Below are positions 18,528 to 27,460 of a DNA stretch of 64,000 nucleotides, piece after piece (the first letter of the stretch is position 1; each line of letters opens with the position of its first letter). Source of the DNA: Micromonospora sp. WMMD1102 (GTDB lineage: Bacteria > Actinomycetota > Actinomycetes > Mycobacteriales > Micromonosporaceae); NCBI RefSeq assembly GCF_029626265.1, contig NZ_JARUBN010000001.1, forward strand, positions 992,001 to 1,056,000, written 5' to 3'. The position numbers and the translations under genes were made by a program. Below the pieces are notes generated by a model. That model was not told where the DNA came from. It did no database searches and saw only the letters and a program-made list of their open reading frames with translations.

Positions 18528-19729
18528 TGTCGACGGCGAGCCAACGGCGACTGCGCCGTCCCGGCAGGTAGCCGGCGTCCAGTCGCTTGGCCAGCACCCC
18601 GGGCAGGCCCTGCTCACGGCTGGCGTCGAGGGCGTACCGGCCGCCGCCGGGGAAGTACGGCGGGGTCTGCCAGTGCGGCCCGGACAGGGCCAGCCCGTCG
18701 AGGAGTTCCCGGCGCTGGGCGTACGGCAGGTCGAGGCTGCTCGTCCCGTCCAGCCAGAGCAGATCGAAGATCAGGTACTGGCTGCCGTCCCGTCCCGCGC
18801 TCCGTCGGCCGGCCGTCGGGGGCGCCGCCGGGCGTACCCGTCCGGACCGGTCGAAGTCGACGAGTTCGCCGTCGAGTACCGCCTCGACAGGTGCCAGCTC
18901 CTCGGCCAGCTCCCGCAACCGCGGGTACACCGACGTGAGGTCCTCGTCGTCGGCGGAGCGCAGCCGGAGCCGGCCGCCGGAGACGTACCCGATGGCCCGC
19001 AGGCCGTTCCAGCGCATCTCGTAACCCCAGGCCGGGTCGTCGGCCGGCAACACGTCCGCTGCCGCCGCGCGCATCGGGCTGACCCGGTCCGGCATCGACT
19101 GCCAGCCCGGCGGCGCCGGGTCCAACCGGCGGACCATCCAGTCCCGGTCCCCGCTGCCGGTGCCGCGCCGCCCACCGCCCCGGTCCGGCTCACCGCCCCG
19201 GCCGGCCCGGAACAGTACGTAGCGCCCGGAGACCCGCCCGCCGCGCAGCGTCACCAGCACCTCGTCGTCGCGCCACTTCTCGCAGCTGTAGTCGCCCCGG
19301 TCGAAGACCGTCATCCGCCCGCCGCCGTATTCGCCGGCCGGGATCTCGCCGGCGAACTCGAGGTACTCCAGCGGGTGGTCCTCGGTGTGCACGGCGAGGT
19401 GGCTGCGTCCGGGCTCGCGGGGCAGTCCGCGCGGCACCGCCCAGGAGGCGAGCACCCCGTCCCGCTCCAGTCGCAGGTCCCAGTGCAGCGCGCGGGGCGT
19501 GGTGCTGCTGGATCACGAACCGGCCCCCGGCCCGCCCTGCCGCCGGCCGCACCCCCGTCCCCGCCGCCGGCTCGGGGTCCTGGCCCGGCTCGGGGACCGG
19601 CTCCGACTCCGGCTCCGTCTCGGGCAACGACTCCGGCTCGGGCACCGACTCCGTCTCGGGCTCGGGCACCGGTTCGGGCGTGCGGGTCCGGTCGCGCTTG
19701 CGCCGGTACTCGTCCAGCCGGTCGGCCAT
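18511..19729 (-). pseudogene. LigD-like 3'-phosphoesterase/ATP-ligase relic, frameshifted
   Basis: Begins at ATG 19729 with MADRLDEYRRKRDRTRTPE, a Pro/Glu-rich linker, and the phosphoesterase start RFVIQQHHA. The frame then breaks and continues in another frame as RALHWDLRLERDGVLASWAV, which exactly matches the LigD phosphoesterase pattern if one base in the GGGG run at 19494-19497 is removed. The domain goes on with HTEDHPLEY and GEYGGG. A ligase adenylation domain follows but is degenerate: motif I is RWNGLR where ligases have K-x-DG-x-R, so the AMP-accepting lysine is lost, and the C-terminal motif V reads WLAVDN instead of W-x-K-x-K. No OB-fold follows. The C-terminus lies in a repeat array. 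It cannot act as a ligase; the phosphoesterase works only if the frameshift is a sequencing error. Confidence 0.8.
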
Positions 19730-19801
19730 GCGGCCATTCTGCGCCGATCCGGCGGCGCGCGCCGGATGCATGCTGCCGGCCTGTCCGGGTAGAACTTCGG
19801 C

Positions 19802-20590
19802 ATGACCTCTGCGATCGACCAGCCCCGCGTGTCGTTGCCCGGCGACGTCCGGATGCCGATGGTCGGCTTCGGCACCTGGCAGCTGCGCGGCAGCCGGGCG
19901 TACGACGCTGTCCGGGAGGCGCTCGACGTCGGCTACCGGCACCTCGACACCGCCACCATGTACGGCAACGAGGCCGAGGTGGGCCGGGCGATCAGGGACA
20001 GCGGGGTGCCCCGGGAGGACGTCTTCGTCACCACCAAACTGCCGCCGGAGCGGGCCGGCCAGGAGCGGCGGACCATCGCGGAGAGCCTCGCCGCCCTGGA
20101 GACCGACTACGTCGACCTGTGGCTGATCCACTGGCCCCCGCCGTCGAGCCGCGCCAGCCTGGCGAGCTGACGGGAGCTGCTGGCCGTCCGGGACGAGGGG
20201 GCGGCCCGGACGGTCGGGGTGAGCAACTACGGCGCCGGCCAGCTCGACGCGCTCGTCGAGGCGACCGGGGAGGTTCCGGCGGTGAACCAGATCCGTTGGG
20301 GTCCGGCGCTGCACGACCCGGGCCGGCTCGACGAGCACCGGGAGCGCGGGGTGGTGCTGGAGGGGTACAGCCCGCTGAAGACCACCGACCTGACCGACCC
20401 GGTGCTCGGGGAGATCGCCGGGAGATACGGGGTCACCCCGGGCCAGGTGGTGCTCCGCTGGCACCTGGACCACGGCGTGGTGGTGATTCCCAAGTCGGGC
20501 ACCCCGTCCCGGATCCGGGAGAACTTCGATCTCTTCGGCTTCTCGCTGACCGAGGACGAGTTGCGTCAGCTCGATGCGTTGGCCGGCTGA
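19802..20590 (+). pseudogene. Aldo/keto reductase interrupted by an in-frame TGA
   Basis: Together the two halves give a normal AKR (about 262 codons): FGTWQLRG, DTATMYGNEAEVG with the catalytic Tyr, VTTKLP with the Lys, VDLWLIHWPPP, then after the stop RELLAVRDEGAARTVGVSNY, VNQIRWGP and VVVIPKSGTPSRIREN. The TGA at 20168-20170 sits where the family usually has Trp in 'WRELLALRDEG', so a single TGG to TGA change explains it. The downstream part stays in the same frame to 20590. It diverges from the LigD-like relic by 72 bases; both are damaged. Confidence 0.85.
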
Positions 20591-20807
20591 GCCCGGCCGG
20601 CAGGCGACCCGGCCGCTCGTCTCCTCCTGCCGCTGACCTGCCACTTCTCCTCCGGGCGCCGGGCGGTCCCGCTCGGGCCGCCGAGCCGGCGTCGGGCCGA
20701 GCGACTACCCTGACCGGCAACCGCCACCCGGGGCACCGCGCGTAGAGCGCCGTCCGGCACCCCGGGTCGTGCACCGGGTGCGTGGCGGTGCGAGGGGAGG
20801 CTGCGGG

Positions 20808-21816
20808 ATGTACGACCAGCTGCTCGGCGGGGGCCTCGGGCCACCCGGCCCGGAGGAGAACGGGCCGGAGCCGGACTTCGTCACCTGGCTGGTCTATCTC
20901 GACCGGGCCGAGGACCAGGGCTGGCTCGCCTCGCTGGCCCACTGGTGGCACGACGAGGTGTGTCGGCTGCTGCTGCCGTTCGTCGGTCCGGCCGGCGCGG
21001 CGGCACCGGCCGTCTCGCTTACCGCGTTCGAGCAGGACGCCGCCGGGCGCGGGCGACGGCGCCGGCCGGCCCGCTGGGCGGACGGGCTCACCGAGGAGTG
21101 TGCCCAGCTCTCTGCCCGGTGGTTCGACGTCGCGCCGACCGCGATCGCGTCCGAGCTGGACGTCTTCCTGGCCCGGTTCGCCGGTCGGCGGCACGTCCGG
21201 TTGCAGATCTCGGTCGGCTTCGAGGGGCGCTCCGGCGGGTTGCCGCTGGTGCTGCCGGCCCTGGTCGAGCTGGCCCGGCTGGTCGGTGACGCGACCGATC
21301 CGGCGTACGGCGAGATCGTCGCCAACGCCGGCCTGCTGCCCCCGGCGACGATGCTGGACGCGGCGCTCGGCCGCTCCGCCGAGTCCTCGGCCGAGCAGTG
21401 CCGGAGCCGGCTGCGCGGCTACGAGTGGGTGACGCTCTGTCCCCGCGAGCTGGCGGCCACGCTCGGCGGGGCGGAGCGGCTCCGGGCCACCGGCGCCTTC
21501 GCCGAGGTGCGGCCGCTGCGGCACGGCGGACTGCTGCTCCTGGGCCACCGACGATCCGGCCGACTACCAGGCCGACCGGGTACGCGAGGTCTTCCGCGCC
21601 CTGGCCCCGGTGCTGCCACCCGGGCAACCGGGTGCGTTGCCCACCGTGCCGCCCGCCGGGTCGTCGATGCTGTCGGCGGTGCCCGGGGTGTTGGCCGGCG
21701 ACCCGGGTGGGCACGACCTGAGCCGGGTGGTCCTCGCCGATCCGCGTGCGGCGCACCGGCAGCTTCCCGGCCAGCGCCTCGACCTCGACCTCGGCCCGGG
21801 ACTCGCCACCCGCTGA
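20808..21816 (+). pseudogene. Unknown protein gene with a single-base frameshift
   Basis: ATG 20808 follows GAGGGGAGG. The first 245 codons (MYDQLLGGGLGPPGPEENGP to HGGLLLL) show good codon bias. The frame then shifts: dropping one G from the GGG at 21542-21544 restores ATDDPADYQADRVREVFRAL and continues to a stop at 21816, giving about 335 residues. Visible features are a Trp-rich N-terminus (WLVYLDRAEDQGWLASLAHW) and a charged middle. I do not recognise the family. A strong hairpin terminator follows directly. It may be a real lesion or a homopolymer sequencing error. Confidence 0.7.
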
Positions 21817-21824
21817 CGAGTTGC

Positions 21825-21865
21825 GGGTGCTCCTACCGCCCCTGCTGGAGGCGGTAGGAGCACCC
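21825..21865. terminator. 16-bp perfect-stem terminator between convergent genes
   Basis: GGGTGCTCCTACCGCC at 21825-21840 pairs fully with 21850-21865 around a nine-base loop. It lies between the frameshifted gene (stop 21816) and the end of the GH12 gene (21935), so it can serve both directions. No U-run, as usual in actinobacteria. Confidence 0.8.
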
Positions 21866-21934
21866 GTGGTGGTGGTGCGTGCGCCCGGTAGGGGGCGGCT
21901 GGCTGGGAGTGCGTCAGGACGGAGCGGGTACGCC

Positions 21935-23071
21935 TCAGGCCCGGCTGCAGGCGGAGCCGTTCAGGTTGAACGACGTCGGCGACGAGTACGCGCCGCTGAG
22001 CGTGCCCTGGTAGCCGAACGATGCCGTACCGCCCGGTGCGATGGTGCCGTTCCAGCTGATGTTCCGGGCCGTCACCGCCGATCCGCTCTGCGTGACCGTG
22101 GCGTTCCAGGCCTGGCTGACCTGCTGACCCGAGGGCAGGTTGTAGGTCAGCGACCAGTTGTTGATCGTGCTGGAGCCGGTGTTGGTGATGGTGACCGAGG
22201 CGGTGAACCCGTTGTTCCAGGAGTTCGCCGTGTAGGCGACCCGGCAGGAGGCGCCGCCCGGCGGGTTGGTCGGCTGCCCGGTGGGCGGGTTGGTCGGCTG
22301 CGGGTTGCCGCCGCCGTTCACCGAGGCGGAGAACGAGTTGACCGCGAGGCCGGTGCCGCCGATCCACGGCTCGAAGCCGGCCTGGATGCTGGTCAGGTAC
22401 CACGAGTTGGTGATCGCGCCCCGGTTGCGGGTGTCGTTGATGAAGTCCAGCACGCTGAAGTTCCAGCTGCTGATCGGGGACGACGAGACGTACGAGATGA
22501 CGTTGTTGGAGCCGTTGCTCCCGCGCCACACCTCCCAGTTGCGCCCGCCGACCGTGCCGTTGCCGACCGGGGAGCCGATCGGCTGGATCGAGCCCTGCCG
22601 GTTGAACCAGATCATGATCTCCATCTGGTTGACGCCGTCCCGCTTCGGCGACGGGTCGAGCCAGATGTCGTAGGACGCGTTGTAGGTGGCGCCGCCGACG
22701 AAGTTGTAGCTGATGCTGCTGTTGGCACTGCTGATCTGGCTCACCTGCATCGGCAGGTTGGTCCCGGGCGAGCAGTTGGTGTAGTGGCAGCCGAGGAAGA
22801 CCGACGGGTACGACACCGGGGCGCCGCTGGTGCTGCCCTGGCCGTCCTGCCGGGTGATGGAGAACCCGTTGTCGGTGACGTTGATGCACTGCTGGGCGGT
22901 GGTGCCCCAGCGGTTGTTCTGGACCACGTACCTGCCCTGGATGGTGGTCGAGCCGTACTGCTCACAGATCTGGACGTCGGCCTGGGCGGGACCGGCGGCG
23001 ACGAGTACGGCGGCGGTGGCGCTGACCAGCAGGCCGGCGACCGCCGCGAAGGCGGGGACGGAACGTCTCAT
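21935..23071 (-). CDS. Secreted GH12 endoglucanase with CBM2
   Basis: A 378-residue exported cellulase or xyloglucanase. The signal peptide ends at AQA near residue 31. The GH12 catalytic domain spans about 33-252, with the nucleophile E151 in NQMEIMIWF and the acid/base E234 in AGFEPWIGG. A Pro/Thr/Gly linker (about 253-273, PTNPPTGQPTNPPGG) leads to a C-terminal CBM2 (274-378) with Cys at both ends and WNNGF, WSLTYNLPSGQ and SWNGTIAPG. It cleaves beta-1,4-glucan outside the cell. A CebR-like operator 86 bases upstream suggests induction by cello-oligosaccharides. Confidence 0.92.
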   Translation of the reverse strand: MRRSVPAFAAVAGLLVSATAAVLVAAGPAQADVQICEQYGSTTIQGRYVVQNNRWGTTAQQCINVTDNGFSITRQDGQGSTSGAPVSYPSVFLGCHYTNCSPGTNLPMQVSQISSANSSISYNFVGGATYNASYDIWLDPSPKRDGVNQMEIMIWFNRQGSIQPIGSPVGNGTVGGRNWEVWRGSNGSNNVISYVSSSPISSWNFSVLDFINDTRNRGAITNSWYLTSIQAGFEPWIGGTGLAVNSFSASVNGGGNPQPTNPPTGQPTNPPGGASCRVAYTANSWNNGFTASVTITNTGSSTINNWSLTYNLPSGQQVSQAWNATVTQSGSAVTARNISWNGTIAPGGTASFGYQGTLSGAYSSPTSFNLNGSACSRA

Positions 23072-23156
23072 GATGCTCCTTGAACGTGGTGGGTCCGTGG
23101 AGTGGAAGTGGTGCGGTGCCGCGGGGTAACGGGCGTGCGGCGAGGGTGGTGATCCG

Positions 23157-23170
23157 AGGGAGCGCTCCCA
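23157..23170. promoter_or_regulatory. CebR-like operator upstream of the GH12 gene
   Basis: AGGGAGCGCTCCCA matches the known CebR box TGGGAGCGCTCCCA at 13 of 14 positions. A weaker copy, TGGGAGCGCGCC, lies at 23214-23225. CebR is the LacI-family repressor of cellulose use in Streptomyces and relatives; its gene is not in this window. Confidence 0.7.
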
Positions 23171-23333
23171 TGGCAGCTAGCACACATTTACATGCTTGAA
23201 ATCGGAAAGCAACTGGGAGCGCGCCGGCCGGGGCCTTTCGTGGCGGTGGGCCCGGTTATGCCAGGTGCGCAGCCGGGCTGAACGGCGTACCGGAGCAGGA
23301 GGGCGACCGGCGGGGTCGCGCCGGCGGCCGGGT

Positions 23334-24143
23334 TCAGTCGCCGGCCAGCAGGGTGCGGGCGGCCCGCACCTGGCCGACCACGCCGTGCAGTGCGGCGACG
23401 ATCCGTTCCTCGGCGCCCGCGTCCAGCCTGCTCGCGGGGACCGAGAGGCTGATCGCGTCCACCGCCGGGGTGTGCAGCGGCACCGCCATCGCGAAGCAGA
23501 CGATCCCCTCGGTGTTCTCCTCGCGGTCCACCGCGTAACCCCGGTCCCGCACCGCGGCCAGTTCCGCGTGCAGCAGCTCGGGATCGGTGATGGTGTGCCG
23601 GGTGAGTGCCGGCAGCGGCCAGCTCAGCAGCCGGTCCACCGCCTCGTCGCCACGCTGGGCCAGCAGCACCTTGCCGAGCGCGGTGGCGTGCGCCGGCAGG
23701 TGCCGGCCGATCGCGCTGTAGAGGCGCAGCCGGTGCACCGACTCCCGCTTGGCCAGGTAGACGACGTGCGGCCCGTCCAGCCGGCCCAGGTGGACGGTCT
23801 CGCCGAACCGGCCGGCCAGCTCGTCGAGCATCCCGGCGAGCAGGCCGGTGGCGTCGTCCGCCTCCAGGTAGGCGGCACCGACCTGGAGGGCGCGTACGCC
23901 CAGCCCGAACCGGGTGCCGGTGGCGTCCGCCTCCACCCAGCCGCGCTGGATCATCGTGCGGAGCAGGCCGTGCAGGCTGCTCTTCGGGATCTCCAGCGCG
24001 CGGGCCAGCTCGACCAGGGAGCGGCGCTGCGGCGAGTCGGCCAGCGCCTCCAGCACGTCGAGGGTCCGGCCGGCCGACTTCACCGGCTGGAACGCCTGCG
24101 CCGCCGCCCCCGGCCCGGCGTCGCTGGCGGTACCCGTCGTCAT
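23334..24143 (-). CDS. IclR-family transcriptional regulator (KdgR-like)
   Basis: A 269-residue regulator. The N-terminal winged helix is KSAGRTLDVLEALADSPQRR through LEIPKSSLHGLLRTMIQRGW (about 22-75), and the IclR effector domain follows (LGRLDGPHVVYLAKRES, GRHLPAHATALGKVLLA, VDREENTEGIVCFAMAVPL). It diverges from eda-kdgK with its start 20 bases from their -35 box, so it very likely represses them in response to 2-keto-3-deoxygluconate or a related sugar acid. The ATG at 24143 is chosen as the only good start. Confidence 0.87.
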   Translation of the reverse strand: MTTGTASDAGPGAAAQAFQPVKSAGRTLDVLEALADSPQRRSLVELARALEIPKSSLHGLLRTMIQRGWVEADATGTRFGLGVRALQVGAAYLEADDATGLLAGMLDELAGRFGETVHLGRLDGPHVVYLAKRESVHRLRLYSAIGRHLPAHATALGKVLLAQRGDEAVDRLLSWPLPALTRHTITDPELLHAELAAVRDRGYAVDREENTEGIVCFAMAVPLHTPAVDAISLSVPASRLDAGAEERIVAALHGVVGQVRAARTLLAGD

Positions 24144-24162
24144 GCCGGCCACTCTAGTCGGG

Positions 24163-24190
24163 TTGACAGCGTCCGGACAGACAGTAGGGT
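24163..24190 (+). promoter_or_regulatory. Strong promoter for eda, predicting a leaderless mRNA
   Basis: TTGACA (24163-24168) and TAGGGT (24185-24190) are 16 bases apart. The GTG start of eda is at 24198, seven bases after the -10 box, so transcription would begin at or next to the start codon. Confidence 0.7.
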
Positions 24191-24197
24191 CGGGTAT

Positions 24198-24857
24198 GTG
24201 ACCAGCGTTCAAGGTGATGAACAGATAGCCGGGGTGACCGAGACAATCGCGGCGACCCGGATCCTGCCGGTCGTGGTCCTGGAAGACGCCTCCTCGGCGC
24301 CGGCGCTGGCCGCCGCGCTCACCGAGGGTGGCCTGCGGGCCATCGAGGTGACCTTCCGGACGGCGGCGGCGGCCGAGGCGATCCGGTTGATGGCCCAGCG
24401 GCCCGACCTGCTGGTCGGCGCCGGCACCGTGCTGACACCGGCCCAGGTCGACCAGGCCGCCGAGGCGGGCGCCCGGTTCGTGGTCAGCCCCGGTTTCTCC
24501 CCGGCGGTGGTGCGGCACTGCCAGGAGCGCGGCCTGCCGGTCTTCCCCGGCGCCGCCACCGCCACCGAGATCCAGCTGGCCCTGGACGCCGGGCTGGACA
24601 CGGTCAAGTTCTTCCCGGCCGAGCAGCTCGGCGGGGTCGGCATGGTCAAGGCGCTGGCCGCACCGTTCCGGTCGGTCCGGTTCATCCCGACCGGCGGGGT
24701 GCACACCGGCAACCTGGCCGACTACCTGGCGCTGCCCGCCGTGCTCGCGGTCGGCGGCACCTGGATGGTCGCGCCCCAGCTGCTCGCCGAGGGCCGCTGG
24801 GACGAGGTCACCCGACTGACCGCCGCCGCCGTCGCGGCCAGCCGTCCCGCCGGCTGA
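24198..24857 (+). CDS. eda: 2-dehydro-3-deoxy-phosphogluconate aldolase (KDPG/KHG aldolase)
   Basis: Cleaves KDPG to pyruvate and glyceraldehyde 3-phosphate. The class I aldolase barrel is plain: ATRILPVVVLED, AIEVTFRTAAA with the catalytic Glu, LLVGAGTVLTPAQVDQA, and the Schiff-base lysine in LDTVKFFPAEQLGG, ending with FIPTGGVHTGN. About 219 residues from GTG 24198. A GTG 36 bases later (24234) is an alternative, but the promoter spacing favours the first with a leaderless transcript. It forms a unit with the KDG kinase downstream and is controlled by the divergent IclR regulator. Confidence 0.9.
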   Translation: MTSVQGDEQIAGVTETIAATRILPVVVLEDASSAPALAAALTEGGLRAIEVTFRTAAAAEAIRLMAQRPDLLVGAGTVLTPAQVDQAAEAGARFVVSPGFSPAVVRHCQERGLPVFPGAATATEIQLALDAGLDTVKFFPAEQLGGVGMVKALAAPFRSVRFIPTGGVHTGNLADYLALPAVLAVGGTWMVAPQLLAEGRWDEVTRLTAAAVAASRPAG

Positions 24858-24980
24858 CCCGCCGTCCACGCTCGCGACCGATCCTCCCCGCCGGCCACCA
24901 ACCGACCCGGACCGGACGTCGACCCGCACCGAACGGCGACCCGCACCGGACGTCGCCCCACCCGCTCGAAAGGTCCACCC

Positions 24981-26078
24981 ATGTTGCCGATCCGACCCGC
25001 CGACGACTGCCGATTCGACCTCGTCTCGCTCGGCGAGGTGATGCTGCGGCTCGACCCCGGTGAGGGCCGGGTGCGCACCGCGCGGACCTTCCGGGCCTGG
25101 GAGGGCGGCGGCGAGTACAACGTCGCCCGGGGGCTGCGCCGGTGCTTCGGACTGCGTACCGCGCTGGTCAGCGCGTTCGCCGACAACGAGGTGGGCCGGC
25201 TGCTGGAGGACCTGGTCCTCACCGGTGGGGTGGACACCTCGTTCGTCAGGTGGGTGCCGTACGACGACATCGGCCGGAGCGTCCGCAACGGGCTCAACTT
25301 CACCGAGCGGGGCTTCGGGGTGCGCGGCGCCGTCGGCACCTCGGACCGGGGGCACACCGCGGCCAGCCAGCTCCGCCCGACCGACGTCGACTGGGACCAC
25401 CTCTTCGGCACCCTCGGGGTGCGCTGGCTGCACACCGGGGGCATCTACGCGGCGCTCTCCGAGACCACCCCGGAGACCATCGAGGCCGCGATGGGCGCCG
25501 CGCGCCGGCACGGCACCCTGATCTCGTACGACCTGAACTACCGGCCCAGCCTCTGGAAGGCGGTCGGCGGGCAGAGCCGGGCGCAGGAGGTCAACCGGCG
25601 CCTCGCCCGGTACGTCGACGTGATGATCGGCAACGAGGAGGACTTCACCGCCTCGCTCGGCTTCGAGGTGCCGGACACCGACGCCTCGCTCGCCGAGCTG
25701 GAGGTGGCGAACTTCCAGCGGATGATCGAGGCGGTCACCAGGGAGTACGACAACTTCCGGGTGGTGGCGACCACGCTGCGCACCGTACGCAGCGCGACAG
25801 TCAACGACTGGGGGGCGATCGGCTGGTCCGCCGGCAGCGGATTCGTGCAGGCGACCCACCGGGCCGACCTGGAGATCCTGGACCGGGTCGGCGGCGGCGA
25901 CAGTTTCGCCTCCGGGCTGATCTACCGGCTGCTGACCGGCGGAGACCTGGCCAGCGCGGTGGAGTACGGCGCGGCGCACGGCGCGCTGGCGATGACCACC
26001 CCGGGCGACACCTCGATGGCCAGCCTGAAGGAGGTCGAGGCGCTGGTCCGGGGAGCGGGTGCCCGGGTGCAGCGCTGA
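24981..26078 (+). CDS. kdgK: 2-keto-3-deoxygluconate kinase (PfkB family)
   Basis: A 365-residue ribokinase-like sugar kinase. It opens with VSLGEVMLRLDPGEGRV and GGGEYNVARGLRRCFG, and the C-terminal PfkB signature ILDRVGGGDSFASGLIYRLL contains the catalytic Asp. Next to KDPG aldolase and a KdgR-like regulator, the substrate is most likely 2-keto-3-deoxygluconate, giving KDPG for eda. The insert between residues 215 and 250 (SLGFEVPDTDASLAELEVAN) makes it longer than typical KdgK. ATG 24981 follows GAAAGG. The 123-base gap from eda contains short degenerate repeats of ACCCGCACCG. Confidence 0.87.
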   Translation: MLPIRPADDCRFDLVSLGEVMLRLDPGEGRVRTARTFRAWEGGGEYNVARGLRRCFGLRTALVSAFADNEVGRLLEDLVLTGGVDTSFVRWVPYDDIGRSVRNGLNFTERGFGVRGAVGTSDRGHTAASQLRPTDVDWDHLFGTLGVRWLHTGGIYAALSETTPETIEAAMGAARRHGTLISYDLNYRPSLWKAVGGQSRAQEVNRRLARYVDVMIGNEEDFTASLGFEVPDTDASLAELEVANFQRMIEAVTREYDNFRVVATTLRTVRSATVNDWGAIGWSAGSGFVQATHRADLEILDRVGGGDSFASGLIYRLLTGGDLASAVEYGAAHGALAMTTPGDTSMASLKEVEALVRGAGARVQR

Positions 26079-26116
26079 GCCGGTGACCGGATGAGCTGGG
26101 CACATCCGATCGGATC

Positions 26117-26146
26117 TTCCGCTGGGGCGATAGCGCGGAGTAGTGT
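26117..26146 (+). promoter_or_regulatory. Candidate promoter of the FAD monooxygenase gene
   Basis: TTCCGC at 26117-26122 and TAGTGT at 26141-26146 are 18 bases apart and precede a 42-base leader ending in a GGAGG site. Confidence 0.4.
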
Positions 26147-26188
26147 CTTGCCTTCAACGCGTGTCGATCCCTCCGGAGGCGTCACCAG

Positions 26189-27295
26189 ATGGCCGCATCC
26201 CAGCTGCGCGTTCTCGTCGTCGGTGCGGGGATCGCCGGCCTGGCGGTCGCGCGTACCCTCCGGCTGGCCGGGTTCCGGCCCGACGTGACCGAGCGGTCGT
26301 CCGGGCTCGACGCGCCCGAGATCGGCCTCTTCCTTCCCGGCAACGCCGAACGGGCGCTGCGGGAGATCGGGCTGGACGATCCGGTCCGGCCGTTCGGCCA
26401 GGTCATCCGCTGCCAGCGGTTCCTGGACGCGCAGGGCCGGGAACTCTGCGAGGTCGACCTCGACAAGCTCTGGTCGGGTGTCGGCGAGTGTCGCGGGCTG
26501 CCCCGTTCCGACCTGCACCGGGTGTTGCTCAGCGGAGCCGGCGGCGAGGTCCGGTACGACACCGAGGTCCGCGCCCTCCAGCTGCACCGGGACGCCGTCA
26601 CGGTCACCTTCGGCGACGACAGCCAGCACGAGTACGACCTGGTGGTCGGTGCCGACGGACGGCGCTCGGCGATCCGGGCGCTGGCCGCGCTCGGCGGCCC
26701 GGCCCGGCCGGCGGGGCAGGTCGGCTATCGCAGCGTGGTCAGCGGCGGGCCGCCGCTGACCGAGTGGACCGGGCTGCTCGGCGAGCGGGCCGCGTTCGTG
26801 GCCGTGCCGATCGGTGCCGGCCGGCTGCACTGTTACGCCGACGAGGTCGGCAGCGTGGCGCCGGCCGACCCGCTGGCCCGGGTCCGGGAACTCTTCGCCG
26901 GGTACGGCGGCCCGGTGCCGGCCATCCTGGAGGCGATGGAACGGGTGCAGGTGACCCGGGCCGACGAGGTGGAACTGGGTGCGTGGTCCCGGGGCCGGGT
27001 GGTGCTCGTCGGCGACGCCGCGCACGCCACCGCGCCGACGCTGGCCCAGGGCGCCGCGATGGCCTGCGAGGACGCCCTGGTGCTGGCCCGTTGCCTGGCC
27101 CGGTCGGCGACCGTGCCCGAGGCGCTGTACGGCTACGAGTGCCGGCGCCGCCCCCGGATCAAGTGGGTGCTGGACCGGACCCGGGACCGGGACCGGACCC
27201 GGAACGTCCCCGCCCCGCTGCGCGACCCGCTGCTGCGGATCCGGGGCGGCAAGATCTTCCAGGAGCACTACCGTCTCCTCGTCGACCCGGCCTGA
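26189..27295 (+). CDS. FAD-dependent monooxygenase (PHBH type)
   Basis: A 368-residue group A flavin hydroxylase. The N-terminal dinucleotide motif is VLVVGAGIAGLAVARTLRLA, the DG motif is YDLVVGADGRRSAIR and the GD motif is GRVVLVGDAAHATAPTLAQG. Such enzymes hydroxylate or epoxidise aromatic or polycyclic substrates; context gives no substrate. GGAGG precedes the ATG. Confidence 0.87.
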   Translation: MAASQLRVLVVGAGIAGLAVARTLRLAGFRPDVTERSSGLDAPEIGLFLPGNAERALREIGLDDPVRPFGQVIRCQRFLDAQGRELCEVDLDKLWSGVGECRGLPRSDLHRVLLSGAGGEVRYDTEVRALQLHRDAVTVTFGDDSQHEYDLVVGADGRRSAIRALAALGGPARPAGQVGYRSVVSGGPPLTEWTGLLGERAAFVAVPIGAGRLHCYADEVGSVAPADPLARVRELFAGYGGPVPAILEAMERVQVTRADEVELGAWSRGRVVLVGDAAHATAPTLAQGAAMACEDALVLARCLARSATVPEALYGYECRRRPRIKWVLDRTRDRDRTRNVPAPLRDPLLRIRGGKIFQEHYRLLVDPA

Positions 27296-27460
27296 CGGCC
27301 CGCTGACCCGAGCGTCGGGCGGCCTGGTGGAGTGGTCCCGGCGGGTCGGGGAGTACCCGAGGAGGGACCCGCCGCTGCCGGGGACTATTCTGCCTGCGAG
27401 GTACGGCTCGCAGATCAACAGCGCGTGCCGAGTGGGACTAACGAGAACCGGAGGCCACTC

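Noticed and set aside
20168..20170. TGA in the aldo-keto reductase as a selenocysteine codon
   Set aside because: The family position is Trp, not Cys; the codon is one step from TGG and no selenocysteine insertion element is evident.
22266..22673. Plus-strand ORF antisense to the GH12 gene
   Set aside because: No ribosome site or family resemblance; codon bias belongs to the minus strand.
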